Assembly (NCBI GenBank): GCA_014236755.1
Contig: JACCKY010000011.1
Location: forward strand, 30,467 to 87,897
DNA length: 57,431 bases
Direction: 5' to 3'
DNA from: Candidatus Petromonas tenebris
GTDB taxonomy: Bacteria; Bacillota; Clostridia; Peptostreptococcales; Caminicellaceae
In this document: positions 8,529 to 16,693 of the stretch, piece after piece
Layout of the letters: the number at the start of each line of letters is the position of its first letter
Position numbering within the stretch: the first letter of the stretch is position 1
Translations under genes and position numbers: made by a program
Notes under the pieces: model-generated
Databases searched by the model: none
Seen by the model: the letters and a program-made list of their open reading frames with translations, nothing else
What the model was told of the DNA's origin: nothing

Positions 8529-9409
8529 TTAACATGAAATATTTTATTATAACTATTATAGCAATTTTTTTATCTTTGAGTGTGGGAATAGTTATCGGTG
8601 TAGTAATGGATAGTCAGCAATTATTTATTAATCAGCAAAAACAATTAGTCGCACAAATTGAAGAGGAATTTTATGATTTTAAACAAAAAAATTATCAGCT
8701 GACTAATAGGTTAGAAAGTTATCAAAGGGAAAAGGAAAAAAACGATAAATTTTTAAATAGCATTTATGATTTCTTAATTAATGATAGATTAAAAGGACTA
8801 AATATTTTGCTTTTAAAAATATATGATAACCATAATTATACTGATGTTGTAAATACATTAAAAAAATCCGGTGTAAATAAAGTGATTCAAGTTACAATCA
8901 ATAAGGAAATTACGTTTGATTCACAAGAAACCCTAGAATATTTTAAGGATAAATATAAGATAGATGTTAATGATACTCAAGGAATTGAAGAAAATATGTT
9001 GTTACTTTTATTTAAGGGTATTTTAGGCAGTAAATATACTGAGCTCCATTATTACTTAAAAGATCAGGGAATAATAGATTTTGGACATGATTCTTATGAA
9101 TCTATTGATTATGTAATAATTATAGATAATAGTTTTAAGGATAAATCAAAAATAATAGATTCACCCAATAAAGTTTTAATAAATGCAGCAAAGGCTTTGA
9201 ATATACCAATGATGGCTATTGAGAAAAGGGATATCAATTTTTCATCTATACCTTTTTATAAGGAGAGAGGTATTTCATCGGTTGACAATGTAGATACAAA
9301 GTTTGGAAAAATAGCTATGATAATGGTTATAAGCGGAAAGGAAGGAAGTTATGGTGAAAAGAAAACAGCAGAACAATTAGTTCCAAATGGTTTCCTTGTT
9401 TTAGAATAG
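8522..9409 (+). CDS. steB: SteB-like membrane-anchored protein (copper transporter/MctB family)
   Basis: This 295-residue protein has one N-terminal membrane segment (YFIITIIAIFLSLSVGIVIG), a coiled coil (about 35-75, rich in Gln, Lys and Glu) and an extracytoplasmic domain with VTINKEITFD and a C-terminal VISGKEGSYGEKKTAEQLVP. This layout is that of the DUF3186/MctB family, first called copper transporters and renamed SteB as the partner of SteA. It is coupled to steA by overlap. An AAGGGG SD lies 5 bases before ATG 8522. The partner relationship is inferred from the conserved gene pair. Confidence 0.8.
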   Translation: MVINMKYFIITIIAIFLSLSVGIVIGVVMDSQQLFINQQKQLVAQIEEEFYDFKQKNYQLTNRLESYQREKEKNDKFLNSIYDFLINDRLKGLNILLLKIYDNHNYTDVVNTLKKSGVNKVIQVTINKEITFDSQETLEYFKDKYKIDVNDTQGIEENMLLLLFKGILGSKYTELHYYLKDQGIIDFGHDSYESIDYVIIIDNSFKDKSKIIDSPNKVLINAAKALNIPMMAIEKRDINFSSIPFYKERGISSVDNVDTKFGKIAMIMVISGKEGSYGEKKTAEQLVPNGFLVLE

Positions 9410-9430
9410 TTTTAGGGTAAGAAGGAGAGT

Positions 9431-10114
9431 ATGAGTGTGACAAGAATAGCAACATTAATTCCGGCTTATAATGAAGAAAAGAGAATAGCAAATACAATTA
9501 AATCGGTAAAGGAATCAAAATACATACAGAATATCCTCGTTATTGATGACGGTTCAACGGATATGACATGGCAAAGGGCTAGAGAGTTAGGAGTAGAGGT
9601 TTTAAGACTTAATCAAAATAAAGGAAAAGGTTATGCCCTAAGTTGCGGTATACAAAAAGTCATAAATGACAACGAAATAATAGTATTTTTAGATGGGGAT
9701 TTAGGAAGTACTGCTAAAGAAGCTGATAAGTTAATAACTCCTATTTTAAATAATGAATGTGATGTAACAATAGGAAAATTTAAAATAACCAAGAAAAAAG
9801 GCGGATTTGGGTTAGTAAAATTATTAGCAAGAAAGGGTGTAAAAAGCTTTACAAATTGCGAAATTGAAAGCAGTTTATCAGGACAAAGAGCTTTTAAAAG
9901 TGAAGTATTAAAGAAAATTGAAAAAATACCATCTAACTATGGTGTAGAAGTAAGTATGACCATAGATATTTTGAGAGCCGGATATTTTATAAGAGAAATT
10001 GACGTAGACATGAATCATAGAGAAACTGGTAGAGATATTAAGGGTTTTATACATAGGGGAAAACAGTTTTATCAGATATTGCTCACACTTGCAGAGAAGA
10101 GTTTGAGGTGCTAA
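9431..10114 (+). CDS. Family 2 glycosyltransferase
   Basis: This 227-residue GT-A glycosyltransferase has the N-terminal LIPAYNEEKRI and the nucleotide-sugar-binding VIDDGSTDMTW. The metal-binding region is FLDGDLGSTAKEADKL, and a later EVSMTIDILRAG segment fits the acceptor domain. No membrane segment is visible. It lies in the run steA-steB-GT2-MraY-like-DUF3866 with gaps of 2-21 bases, so a role in making or modifying a lipid-linked envelope glycan is likely. Donor and acceptor are unknown. Confidence 0.87.
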   Translation: MSVTRIATLIPAYNEEKRIANTIKSVKESKYIQNILVIDDGSTDMTWQRARELGVEVLRLNQNKGKGYALSCGIQKVINDNEIIVFLDGDLGSTAKEADKLITPILNNECDVTIGKFKITKKKGGFGLVKLLARKGVKSFTNCEIESSLSGQRAFKSEVLKKIEKIPSNYGVEVSMTIDILRAGYFIREIDVDMNHRETGRDIKGFIHRGKQFYQILLTLAEKSLRC

Positions 10115-10116
10115 CC

Positions 10117-10920
10117 ATGAAACATATATATTTTGTAATGTCTTTTATTGTAATCAGACTTGTTATACATCCAATAGAAAGGTTATTTATTGATTCAGAA
10201 TGCTTAAAGGAGAATTACAAGGGAGATCTTATACCCTATACCATGGGAATCATATATATTTTTGATATGCTATTCATATCGATAGTTTTATATATTTTTG
10301 GACCAGAAAAAGATCATATGAATATTTTATTAGCTTTGGTGGGTATTCTGATAATAGGTTTAGCAGGATTAATTGATGATCTAATTGGAAGCAATAAGGT
10401 GAGAGGTTTAAAAGGTCATATAAAAAAGCTTGTCCAGTTGGAATTGACTACAGGAGGATTAAAGGCGGTTTTCGGGGCATTTACTTCGATTTTTATAAGT
10501 TTGCTTGTTTCTATAGATACACTTGATTTTATATTAAATTTTATTACGATTAGTTTATTCACAAATTTTATTAATTTGTTGGATTTAAGACCGGGTAGAG
10601 CACTAAAAGGTTTCTTATTTTTTGCAGTACTCTTTATACTAGCGGTTAACAATGTGTATGAAATAATTTTATTAAGTTATATTGGAGCCTCTATTGCTTA
10701 TTTGCCTTATGACCTTAAGGCAAGATCTATGCTTGGGGATATTGGGTCGAACTCTTTAGGAATTATTTTAGGAATTACTGCAACCTCCTTTCCAGTTTAT
10801 ATTAAGAGTCTTTTAGTTATTATTTTAATTTTTGTACACATATATTGTGAAAAATATTCAATAACTAAGCTAATCTTAAAAAATAAGATCTTGCGATATA
10901 TTGATAATTTAGGAAGGTAA
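10117..10920 (+). CDS. MraY/WecA-like membrane glycan-phosphate transferase
   Basis: This 267-residue protein has about eight hydrophobic segments. Family motifs are GLIDDLIG (the Asp-rich loop, about residue 90) and NLLDLRPGRALKG, the sugar-nucleotide-binding loop where MraY/WecA proteins have a similar NxxDxxxG pattern, followed by LGDIGSNSLG. Such enzymes move a sugar phosphate from a UDP-sugar to undecaprenyl phosphate. It is shorter than MraY (about 320). ATG 10117 follows GAGGTG by 7 bases. The genuine mraY is expected elsewhere. Next to a GT2, it probably starts a lipid-linked glycan. Confidence 0.8.
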   Translation: MKHIYFVMSFIVIRLVIHPIERLFIDSECLKENYKGDLIPYTMGIIYIFDMLFISIVLYIFGPEKDHMNILLALVGILIIGLAGLIDDLIGSNKVRGLKGHIKKLVQLELTTGGLKAVFGAFTSIFISLLVSIDTLDFILNFITISLFTNFINLLDLRPGRALKGFLFFAVLFILAVNNVYEIILLSYIGASIAYLPYDLKARSMLGDIGSNSLGIILGITATSFPVYIKSLLVIILIFVHIYCEKYSITKLILKNKILRYIDNLGR

Positions 10921-10938
10921 AGATATGGGAGGACTTTG

Positions 10939-12024
10939 ATGCTAAATTTAAGGATTGGAAAAGTTGAAAAAATATTAGAAAACAGAGATAATACTGTTGA
11001 GGTATTAGTTAGAGATAATGGCAAGTTGGCAAAGGCAATTGCATATAAAGACTTAGTTAACAATTTGAGATTGGGAGATATAGTTACATTAAATACTACT
11101 GCCAATGATTTGTCATTAGGCACCGGTGGCTACCATTTTATTTTAAATAATTTGAACAGTTTGACTAATAAGGTAAGCGATCCCGGGCATATAATGAAGC
11201 TAAGATATACTCCTCTACAAATAAAGGTCAGCACATGTGAAGAACAGGGAAGTAAATATCACTATATCTTCAATAATTTTAATTCATTAAATAAGATGCC
11301 CGTTCTAGTTGGAGGTCTTCACAGTATGGTAGTGCCCCTAACAGTAACCTTAAAACATTTTAAGAAGGATTTGAATATTTGCTATATAATGACTGATGGA
11401 GGTGCATTACCAATAGGATTTAGCAAGTCCGTCTACTACCTTAAACAAAATGGATATATTGATAGTACAGTGACTATTGGTCATGCTTTTGGAGGCGATT
11501 ATGAGTCTGTCAACATTTATAACGGTCTTATTGCAGCTAAAGAAGTTGCAAAATGTGATTTAGCGATAGTTGCTATGGGACCGGGCATTGTAGGTACAGG
11601 TACTAATTACGGCTTTTCAGGGATTGAACAGGGAAATATTATTGATGCGGTAAACGATCTGGGAGGAACAGCTATATGTGTACCAAGAATAAGTTTTAAG
11701 GACGAAAGAACCAGACATTTTGGAATAAGTCATCATACTTTAACGATTTTAAATAAAATTGCTAAGACAAAATCATTGGTTGGGATACCTAAACTATCAG
11801 ATGAAAAAGTTAATTATATCAAAAATCAAATTAACACATACAATATTAGTGTAAAACATGATATACTATTTTTGGAGTATGATGATATAATAGATGTAAT
11901 TAAAAGTTCAAAAGTTCCCATGAATACTATGGGCAGAGATGTAGAAAATGATCTGGAATATTTTTTGGCCATAGCTGTCAATGCTAAGGTTGCACTAAAA
12001 TATTTGAATCATGATATTTCCTGA
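10939..12024 (+). CDS. DUF3866 family protein
   Basis: This 361-residue protein matches the DUF3866 family by overall pattern: an N-terminal beta-rich part (about 1-75) and a long GHAFGGDYESVNIYNG / IVAMGPGIVGTGTNYGFSG core that looks enzyme-like. Function is unknown. It has no signal peptide. The start is ATG 10939, 6 bases after GGGAGG; a TTG three bases earlier is too close to the SD. In Actinobacteria and Firmicutes, DUF3866 genes commonly neighbour steA-steB and nudF, as here. The conserved Gly- and His-rich core invites a hydrolase or ligand-binding guess, but no catalytic set is certain. Confidence 0.8.
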   Translation: MLNLRIGKVEKILENRDNTVEVLVRDNGKLAKAIAYKDLVNNLRLGDIVTLNTTANDLSLGTGGYHFILNNLNSLTNKVSDPGHIMKLRYTPLQIKVSTCEEQGSKYHYIFNNFNSLNKMPVLVGGLHSMVVPLTVTLKHFKKDLNICYIMTDGGALPIGFSKSVYYLKQNGYIDSTVTIGHAFGGDYESVNIYNGLIAAKEVAKCDLAIVAMGPGIVGTGTNYGFSGIEQGNIIDAVNDLGGTAICVPRISFKDERTRHFGISHHTLTILNKIAKTKSLVGIPKLSDEKVNYIKNQINTYNISVKHDILFLEYDDIIDVIKSSKVPMNTMGRDVENDLEYFLAIAVNAKVALKYLNHDIS

Positions 12025-12047
12025 AAATATTTAAAAGGAGAGTTATT

Positions 12048-12584
12048 ATGATTACGGAACGAACTATAAAAACAGATAAAATATATCAAGGGAAAATAAT
12101 AAATCTGAGGGTGGATACAGTAGAACTTCCGGATAAAAAATATTCTAAGAGAGAAATAGTTGAACACCCAGGAGCAGTAGCTATAGTTCCTATTACGAAT
12201 AATAATAAAATAATTATGGTAAAACAGTATAGAAAACCTGTTGAAGAGACGCTTTTAGAGGTTCCTGCAGGAAAACTTGAAATAAATGAAGAGCCAATTG
12301 AGTGTGCGAAAAGGGAGCTGTTGGAAGAAACAGGGTATAAAAGCGAAGATTTAGAATATATACTCAGTTTTTATACATCTCCCGGTTTTTCAAATGAAAG
12401 CATAAGTATATATACAGCAAGAAATCTTGTAAAGGATATTGCACAGCCCGATGAAGATGAGTATATTGAAATACAGGAATATGAAATAGATGAACTGATA
12501 AAAATGATTCAAGAAGGAAATATAAAAGATGCAAAAACTATCATTTCAATTCTATCAGTAAAAAATTATGCCAAATTATATTAG
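12048..12584 (+). CDS. nudF: ADP-ribose pyrophosphatase, Nudix family
   Basis: This 178-residue Nudix hydrolase cleaves ADP-ribose to AMP and ribose-5-phosphate in family members of this type. The Nudix box is complete in GKLEINEEP...CAKRELLEETGY (about residues 76-98), with the metal-binding Glu residues present. The ADPRase-type residues VKQYRKPVEE come just before it. SD AAAGGAGAG lies upstream of ATG 12048. It closes the steA-to-nudF run and is separated from spoIIM by a terminator-like hairpin. Confidence 0.9.
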   Translation: MITERTIKTDKIYQGKIINLRVDTVELPDKKYSKREIVEHPGAVAIVPITNNNKIIMVKQYRKPVEETLLEVPAGKLEINEEPIECAKRELLEETGYKSEDLEYILSFYTSPGFSNESISIYTARNLVKDIAQPDEDEYIEIQEYEIDELIKMIQEGNIKDAKTIISILSVKNYAKLY

Positions 12585-12625
12585 ATTGAAAAAATACTGG
12601 ACAAATTATTTCTAGAGTGACATAT

Positions 12626-12682
12626 AGTCCCCTTTCCAAGCATACTATTTAATAGAATGGACTAGAAAGGGGGGGCTTTTTT
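12626..12682 (+). terminator. Terminator-like hairpin that also covers the spoIIM ribosome site
   Basis: CCCCTTTC (12629-12636) pairs with GAAAGGGG (12665-12672), followed by more G and a run of seven T that runs directly into the TTG start of spoIIM. The 3' arm is also the purine-rich SD of spoIIM. The structure can therefore end nudF transcription and, if read through, hide the spoIIM ribosome site. Confidence 0.65.
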
Positions 12683-13314
12683 TGAATAAGAGATTAAATG
12701 AAGTTATAATTAAACACGTTGAGGGAAATCTTCTAACTTATTTTTTTGTGATTATGTTTTTTATGGTAGGAATATCGTCAGGGGCATTTACTACAAAGGC
12801 TTTATCGCAAGCAGAAAATAAAGAGTTAATTAAATATCTTCAAAATTTTTTTAGAATTGTGGATACAAAAGTGATTGACCAATTTTCAATATTAAAACAG
12901 GCATTAATCAATAATCTTCAGACAGGAGTACTAATATGGATTCTAGGTGTGACCATAATTGGAATACCCCTTATATTATTGCTTGTAGCTGTAAGGGGAT
13001 TTATAATAGGCTTTACAGTGGGTTTTTTTATACAACAAATGGGAGTTAAGGGGTTAATTTTTTCAATTCTTTCATTGCTACCGCAAAATATAATAATTAT
13101 TCCTGGAGTTATTATTGTAGCTGTACTAGGAATTAGTTTCTCTATAATGCTGATTAGAAATAAGGTTAAAAAAACTCGATATGATAATGTTTTAAATCAA
13201 TTTTTCGTTTATAGTACAGTTATAGCAATAGTCCATATTTTTATAGCAGTAGGATGTCTTGTGGAAGCCTATATTTCTCCTTTATTTATAAAATATATGT
13301 CTTCTTATATGTAA
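12682..13314 (+). CDS. spoIIM: Stage II sporulation protein M
   Basis: This 210-residue polytopic membrane protein has about five hydrophobic segments and begins MNKRLNEVIIKH. With SpoIID and SpoIIP it forms the peptidoglycan-degrading complex that drives forespore engulfment. The family sign is the glycine-containing membrane run LIWILGVTIIGIPLILLLVAVRGFIIGFTVGF. The start is TTG 12682, about 6 bases after a G-rich SD. The start and SD are embedded in a terminator-like hairpin, an unusual arrangement. XerD follows 136 bases later, as it does near spoIIM in Bacillus. Confidence 0.9.
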   Translation: MNKRLNEVIIKHVEGNLLTYFFVIMFFMVGISSGAFTTKALSQAENKELIKYLQNFFRIVDTKVIDQFSILKQALINNLQTGVLIWILGVTIIGIPLILLLVAVRGFIIGFTVGFFIQQMGVKGLIFSILSLLPQNIIIIPGVIIVAVLGISFSIMLIRNKVKKTRYDNVLNQFFVYSTVIAIVHIFIAVGCLVEAYISPLFIKYMSSYM

Positions 13315-13450
13315 TTTCAATAAAATTTAACATTTTCACAACAAACTTTTAATCTTTTACAAAAAATTTAAAGGGTTTTGCATTTATATGTTGAATAATA
13401 AAAAAGTGACTTCTATTGAAACAAAAGAGAAGTAAAGGAGTTTATTTGAG

Positions 13451-14335
13451 ATGAATAAGATTCTAACTGATTTTATTAATTATTTGGAAGAGGAGAAAGA
13501 ATTATCAAAAAACACAATAGAATCTTACGGCAGGGACTTAAGGCAATTCAAAAAATTTTTGGAAGCTAAGGGTAAATCTTCTTATTTAGATGTAAATAAA
13601 ACTACTATTATAACTTACTTATTACATCTTCAAAAAAAGGGACGGGCTGCATCTACGATTTCTAGGAGCTTAGCTTCAATAAGATCTCTATATCAATATT
13701 TATTAAATCAAGGGCTTATAAAAGGCGACCCTACGGCAAACTTAGAATCTCCCAAATCTGAAAAAAAATTGCCTTGTGTACTAAGTTTAAGTGAAGTTGA
13801 AAAGCTTATAAATCAGCCAGATGAAAAAAGTAGTATGGGAGCAAGGGACAAGGCTATGCTTGAATTGCTTTATGCTACAGGTATGCGTGTGACAGAACTT
13901 GTTTGTCTTGATATTGATGATATAAATTTGGAAATGGGTTATATAAAATGTAGAGGGAATGGTAACAAAGAGCGAATTATCCCAATAGGCACTATGGCAA
14001 AAAAAGCTTTAGGCAGATACGCAAAGGAATATAGACAGGACTTAGTTAAAGAGAATGAAAAGGCGCTATTTGTTAATTACTATGGTAAAAGACTTACCAG
14101 ACAGGGGTTTTGGAAAATAATAAAACGGCATACGAAGAAGGCTAAAATTAATAAAAAAATCACTCCCCATACGTTGCGACACTCCTTTGCTACCCATTTG
14201 ATTCAAAATGGTGCAGATTTAAAGTCAGTTCAGGAAATGCTTGGGCACTCAGATATATCGACTACACAGATATATATGCAAATTACAAAAAACAAGATTA
14301 AAGAAGTCTATAATAAAGCACATCCAAGGGCCTAA
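13451..14335 (+). CDS. xerD: Site-specific tyrosine recombinase XerD
   Basis: This 294-residue recombinase resolves chromosome dimers at dif with a partner. The N-terminal SAM-like core-binding domain (about 1-95) is followed by the catalytic domain. The active-site residues are R146 (TGMRVTEL), K173, H240 and R243 (HTLRHSF), H266 (LGHSD) and the nucleophile Y275 (TQIYMQ). Length is typical for XerD. A spoIIM-xerD-deoB order is found in Bacillus relatives, which supports XerD rather than an integron or phage integrase. Confidence 0.93.
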   Translation: MNKILTDFINYLEEEKELSKNTIESYGRDLRQFKKFLEAKGKSSYLDVNKTTIITYLLHLQKKGRAASTISRSLASIRSLYQYLLNQGLIKGDPTANLESPKSEKKLPCVLSLSEVEKLINQPDEKSSMGARDKAMLELLYATGMRVTELVCLDIDDINLEMGYIKCRGNGNKERIIPIGTMAKKALGRYAKEYRQDLVKENEKALFVNYYGKRLTRQGFWKIIKRHTKKAKINKKITPHTLRHSFATHLIQNGADLKSVQEMLGHSDISTTQIYMQITKNKIKEVYNKAHPRA

Positions 14336-14354
14336 ACTAAAGGCCCTTTTTTAA
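14328..14354 (+). terminator. Rho-independent terminator of xerD
   Basis: AAGGGCC (14328-14334) pairs with GGCCCTT (14344-14350), followed by T residues. It overlaps the xerD stop codon. Confidence 0.8.
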
Positions 14355-14372
14355 ATCAAGTTTAAAATTTTT

Positions 14373-14402
14373 GTTTAAAATATTTGAACAAAGATATAAT
14401 AT
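14373..14402 (+). promoter_or_regulatory. Promoter upstream of repeat copy A and deoB
   Basis: TTGTTT at 14373-14378, an 18-base spacer and a perfect TATAAT at 14397-14402. The predicted start lies about 15 bases before repeat copy A, so the element would be at the very 5' end of the deoB-pdp transcript or be a separate RNA. Confidence 0.5.
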
Positions 14403-14422
14403 AAGCAACCGGCTACTAAATT

Positions 14423-14576
14423 AACTCGCCTTGCTAGTTCCTTATAGATATCCTTCGATAATCCTCTTCAGGCTCCGTAGAAGAGCTGTTTTAATAGAAA
14501 AGATTTAGAGGTAAAAACAGCTCTTCAAAGTCGCTTCAGAGGAAACATTGAAGGATATTTAAAGCTATACTGTTAG
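14423..14576 (+). repeat. Dispersed structured element, copy A
   Basis: It fills much of the 336-base xerD-deoB gap. The outer stem is TATCCTTCGAT (14449-14459) with ATTGAAGGATA (14547-14557). The second stem is CCTCT with AGAGG, separated from the first by AAT and AAAC. The inner stem is a perfect 13-bp GAAGAGCTGTTTT (14480-14492) with AAAACAGCTCTTC (14514-14526). Nearly identical copies lie at 36928 and 47545 and a diverged relative at 606, all in the same orientation. No coding frame. It could be a non-coding RNA, a leader or a small non-autonomous mobile element. Confidence 0.8.
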
Positions 14577-14600
14577 TCATTATAGTTTATACAGACATTC

Positions 14601-14635
14601 GTACATCGCCTATAAGGAAAACTCATAGGATGTAC
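14601..14635 (+). other. Hairpin in the deoB leader
   Basis: GTACAT-CG-CCTAT pairs with ATAGG-ATGTAC around an 11-base loop, 37 bases before the deoB start. There is no T run, so it is not a terminator. It matches no riboswitch I recognise. It could be a protein- or ribosome-binding structure in the 5' leader. Confidence 0.45.
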
Positions 14636-14671
14636 GGGAAGAATATATTTATTTACAAGGGAGGTTATATT

Positions 14672-15844
14672 GTGATTAACAGAGTTGTTATTTTAGTAAT
14701 GGATAGTGTTGGAATAGGAGCTTTGCCCGATGCTGATAAATTTGGAGATTTAGGAGCAAATACTTTAGGAAATATCTCCAAAGAATCAGGAGGAATTGAT
14801 CTTCCAAACTTAGTGAAACTAGGCTTGGGAAACATTGACAATATAGAAGGAGTAGATAGAATTACCAATCCAATTGGATCATATGGAAGATCAAAAGAAA
14901 TATCAAATGGAAAGGATACTACAACGGGACATTGGGAAATCTCAGGCTTATATCTTAAAAAGCCCTTTAAGACCTATCCCAACGGATTTCCAGAGCATGT
15001 TATTAGCAAATTTGAAAAACTTACTGGTAAAGGTGTTCTGGGAAATAAGCCTGCTTCCGGTACAGTGATCATTGAAGAACTAGGAAAAGAACATATTGAT
15101 ACAGGAAAACCTATTGTGTATACTTCTGCTGATAGTGTGTTCCAAATTGCTGCCCATGAAGAGGTTATTTCATTAGGAGAACTTTATAAAATGTGTGAAA
15201 TTGCCAGAGAAATTTTACAGGGAGAAGATCAGGTTGCTAGAGTTATAGCTAGACCCTTTGTCGGTGAACCGGGCAATTTCATGAGAACTTCTAATCGAAG
15301 AGATTATTCTTTAGATCCTTTTGGAAAAACCATATTAGATATTGCTTCTGAAAGTGGATACGATGTTTTAGCAGTAGGTAAAATTGAAGACATATTTAAT
15401 TCTAGAGGCATCACAAAGTCTGTACATACTAAAGATAATATGGATGGAGTAGATAAAACTATTGAATTTTTGAACACAAATACAAGAGGGATAATTTTTA
15501 CTAATTTAGTTGACTTTGATTCAAAATATGGACACAGAAGGAATGTTAAAGGATATAAAAAGGCTCTAGAAGAACTTGATTTAAGAATACCGGAGATACT
15601 TGACAATCTTAAGGAAAATGATATGCTTATAATCACAGCAGATCACGGCAATGACCCTACTTATAAGGGAACGGATCATACAAGAGAATATGTACCTATA
15701 CTAATCTATGGTAAGCATATTAAATCAGGGGTAAATATAGGAACAAGGGAAACCTTTGCAGATATAGCTGCAACAGTATCGGATATATTGAAAATTGAGA
15801 AAACTAAAGTTGGTAAAAGTTTTAAAAATTTAATCATAGAATAG
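14672..15844 (+). CDS. deoB: Phosphopentomutase DeoB
   Basis: This 390-residue alkaline-phosphatase-superfamily mutase converts (deoxy)ribose-1-phosphate to the 5-phosphate in nucleoside breakdown. Metal-binding and catalytic motifs are VMDSVGIGALPDA at the N terminus, the phosphorylated Thr region KDTTTGHWE, and the C-terminal TADHGNDPTYKGTDHTRE. The start is GTG 14672, 7 bases after AAGGGAGG. An in-frame ATG at 14630 would add 14 residues with no SD. It opens an operon deoB-pnp-pnp-pdp with gaps of 0-17 bases, a complete salvage set for purine and pyrimidine nucleosides. Confidence 0.96.
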   Translation: MINRVVILVMDSVGIGALPDADKFGDLGANTLGNISKESGGIDLPNLVKLGLGNIDNIEGVDRITNPIGSYGRSKEISNGKDTTTGHWEISGLYLKKPFKTYPNGFPEHVISKFEKLTGKGVLGNKPASGTVIIEELGKEHIDTGKPIVYTSADSVFQIAAHEEVISLGELYKMCEIAREILQGEDQVARVIARPFVGEPGNFMRTSNRRDYSLDPFGKTILDIASESGYDVLAVGKIEDIFNSRGITKSVHTKDNMDGVDKTIEFLNTNTRGIIFTNLVDFDSKYGHRRNVKGYKKALEELDLRIPEILDNLKENDMLIITADHGNDPTYKGTDHTREYVPILIYGKHIKSGVNIGTRETFADIAATVSDILKIEKTKVGKSFKNLIIE

Positions 15845-15854
15845 GAGGTAATTT

Positions 15855-16676
15855 ATGATTGATTTATTAAATAAAATTGAAAAAACATACAAATTTTTAA
15901 ATGAAAGAATCTCCTTTAAGCCAGAAATCGGTTTGATTTTGGGTTCTGGATTGGGAGTACTTGCAGATGAAATAGAGAATAGCGTGAAAATACCCTATAG
16001 AGAAATTCCATATTTTCCTGTTTCAACCGTTGAAGGGCATGCAGGTCAGTTTGTAGCTGGCACATTAAATGGAAAAAAAGTAATTGCAATGCAGGGAAGA
16101 TTCCACTATTATGAAGGATATTCAATGCAAGAGGTTACTTTTCCAGTTAGGGTAATGAAAAGACTAGGTGTAAAGATTCTATTAGTAACTAATGCTGCAG
16201 GTGGTGTAAATGGAAAGTTTAAACCGGGCGACTTGATGGTAATAAAGGATCATATTAATTTTTCATTCGATAACCCATTAATAGGTAAAAATTATGAGGA
16301 GCTTGGTCCAAGATTTCCGGATACATCAAGAGCATATAATAGAGATTTAATTAATAAGGTTAAAGATGTTGCAAGAAAAAATAATATAGATCTTAAAGAG
16401 GGTGTATACGTTTTTAATACAGGGCCAACCTATGAAACACCGGCTGAAATTAGGCTAGCAAGATTTATTGGAGGAGATGCAGTGGGTATGTCCACAGTGC
16501 CAGAGGTTATAGTGGCTGCCCATTCGAATATAGATGTAATAGGATTATCTTGTATAACTAATATGGCTGCTGGCATACTCGATCAGCCTCTTAGCCATGA
16601 AGAAGTGGTAGAGACAGCTGCTAAGGTAAAGAAGGTGTTTATAACATTAGTAAAAAATACAATATCAGAAATATAA
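15855..16676 (+). CDS. punA: Purine nucleoside phosphorylase (inosine/guanosine type)
   Basis: This 273-residue trimeric-type PNP splits purine nucleosides with phosphate. It has the phosphate-binding GSGLG (residues 31-35) and the TVEGHAGQ and QGRFHYYEG blocks. The purine-binding set is standard, with Glu194 in GPTYETPAE and Asn236 in CITNMAAG, the pair that in human PNP reads 6-oxopurines. SD AGGAGGT lies before ATG 15855. The next gene is a paralogue with long stretches of near-identical DNA (about 16078-16160 against 16917-16999), so the two arose by tandem duplication or exchange sequence by conversion. Confidence 0.93.
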   Translation: MIDLLNKIEKTYKFLNERISFKPEIGLILGSGLGVLADEIENSVKIPYREIPYFPVSTVEGHAGQFVAGTLNGKKVIAMQGRFHYYEGYSMQEVTFPVRVMKRLGVKILLVTNAAGGVNGKFKPGDLMVIKDHINFSFDNPLIGKNYEELGPRFPDTSRAYNRDLINKVKDVARKNNIDLKEGVYVFNTGPTYETPAEIRLARFIGGDAVGMSTVPEVIVAAHSNIDVIGLSCITNMAAGILDQPLSHEEVVETAAKVKKVFITLVKNTISEI

Positions 16677-16693
16677 GAAAGGAGAATACATAA

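Noticed and set aside
14601-14635. A purine riboswitch before deoB
   Set aside because: The hairpin lacks the three-way junction and the conserved core of the xpt-type purine aptamer.
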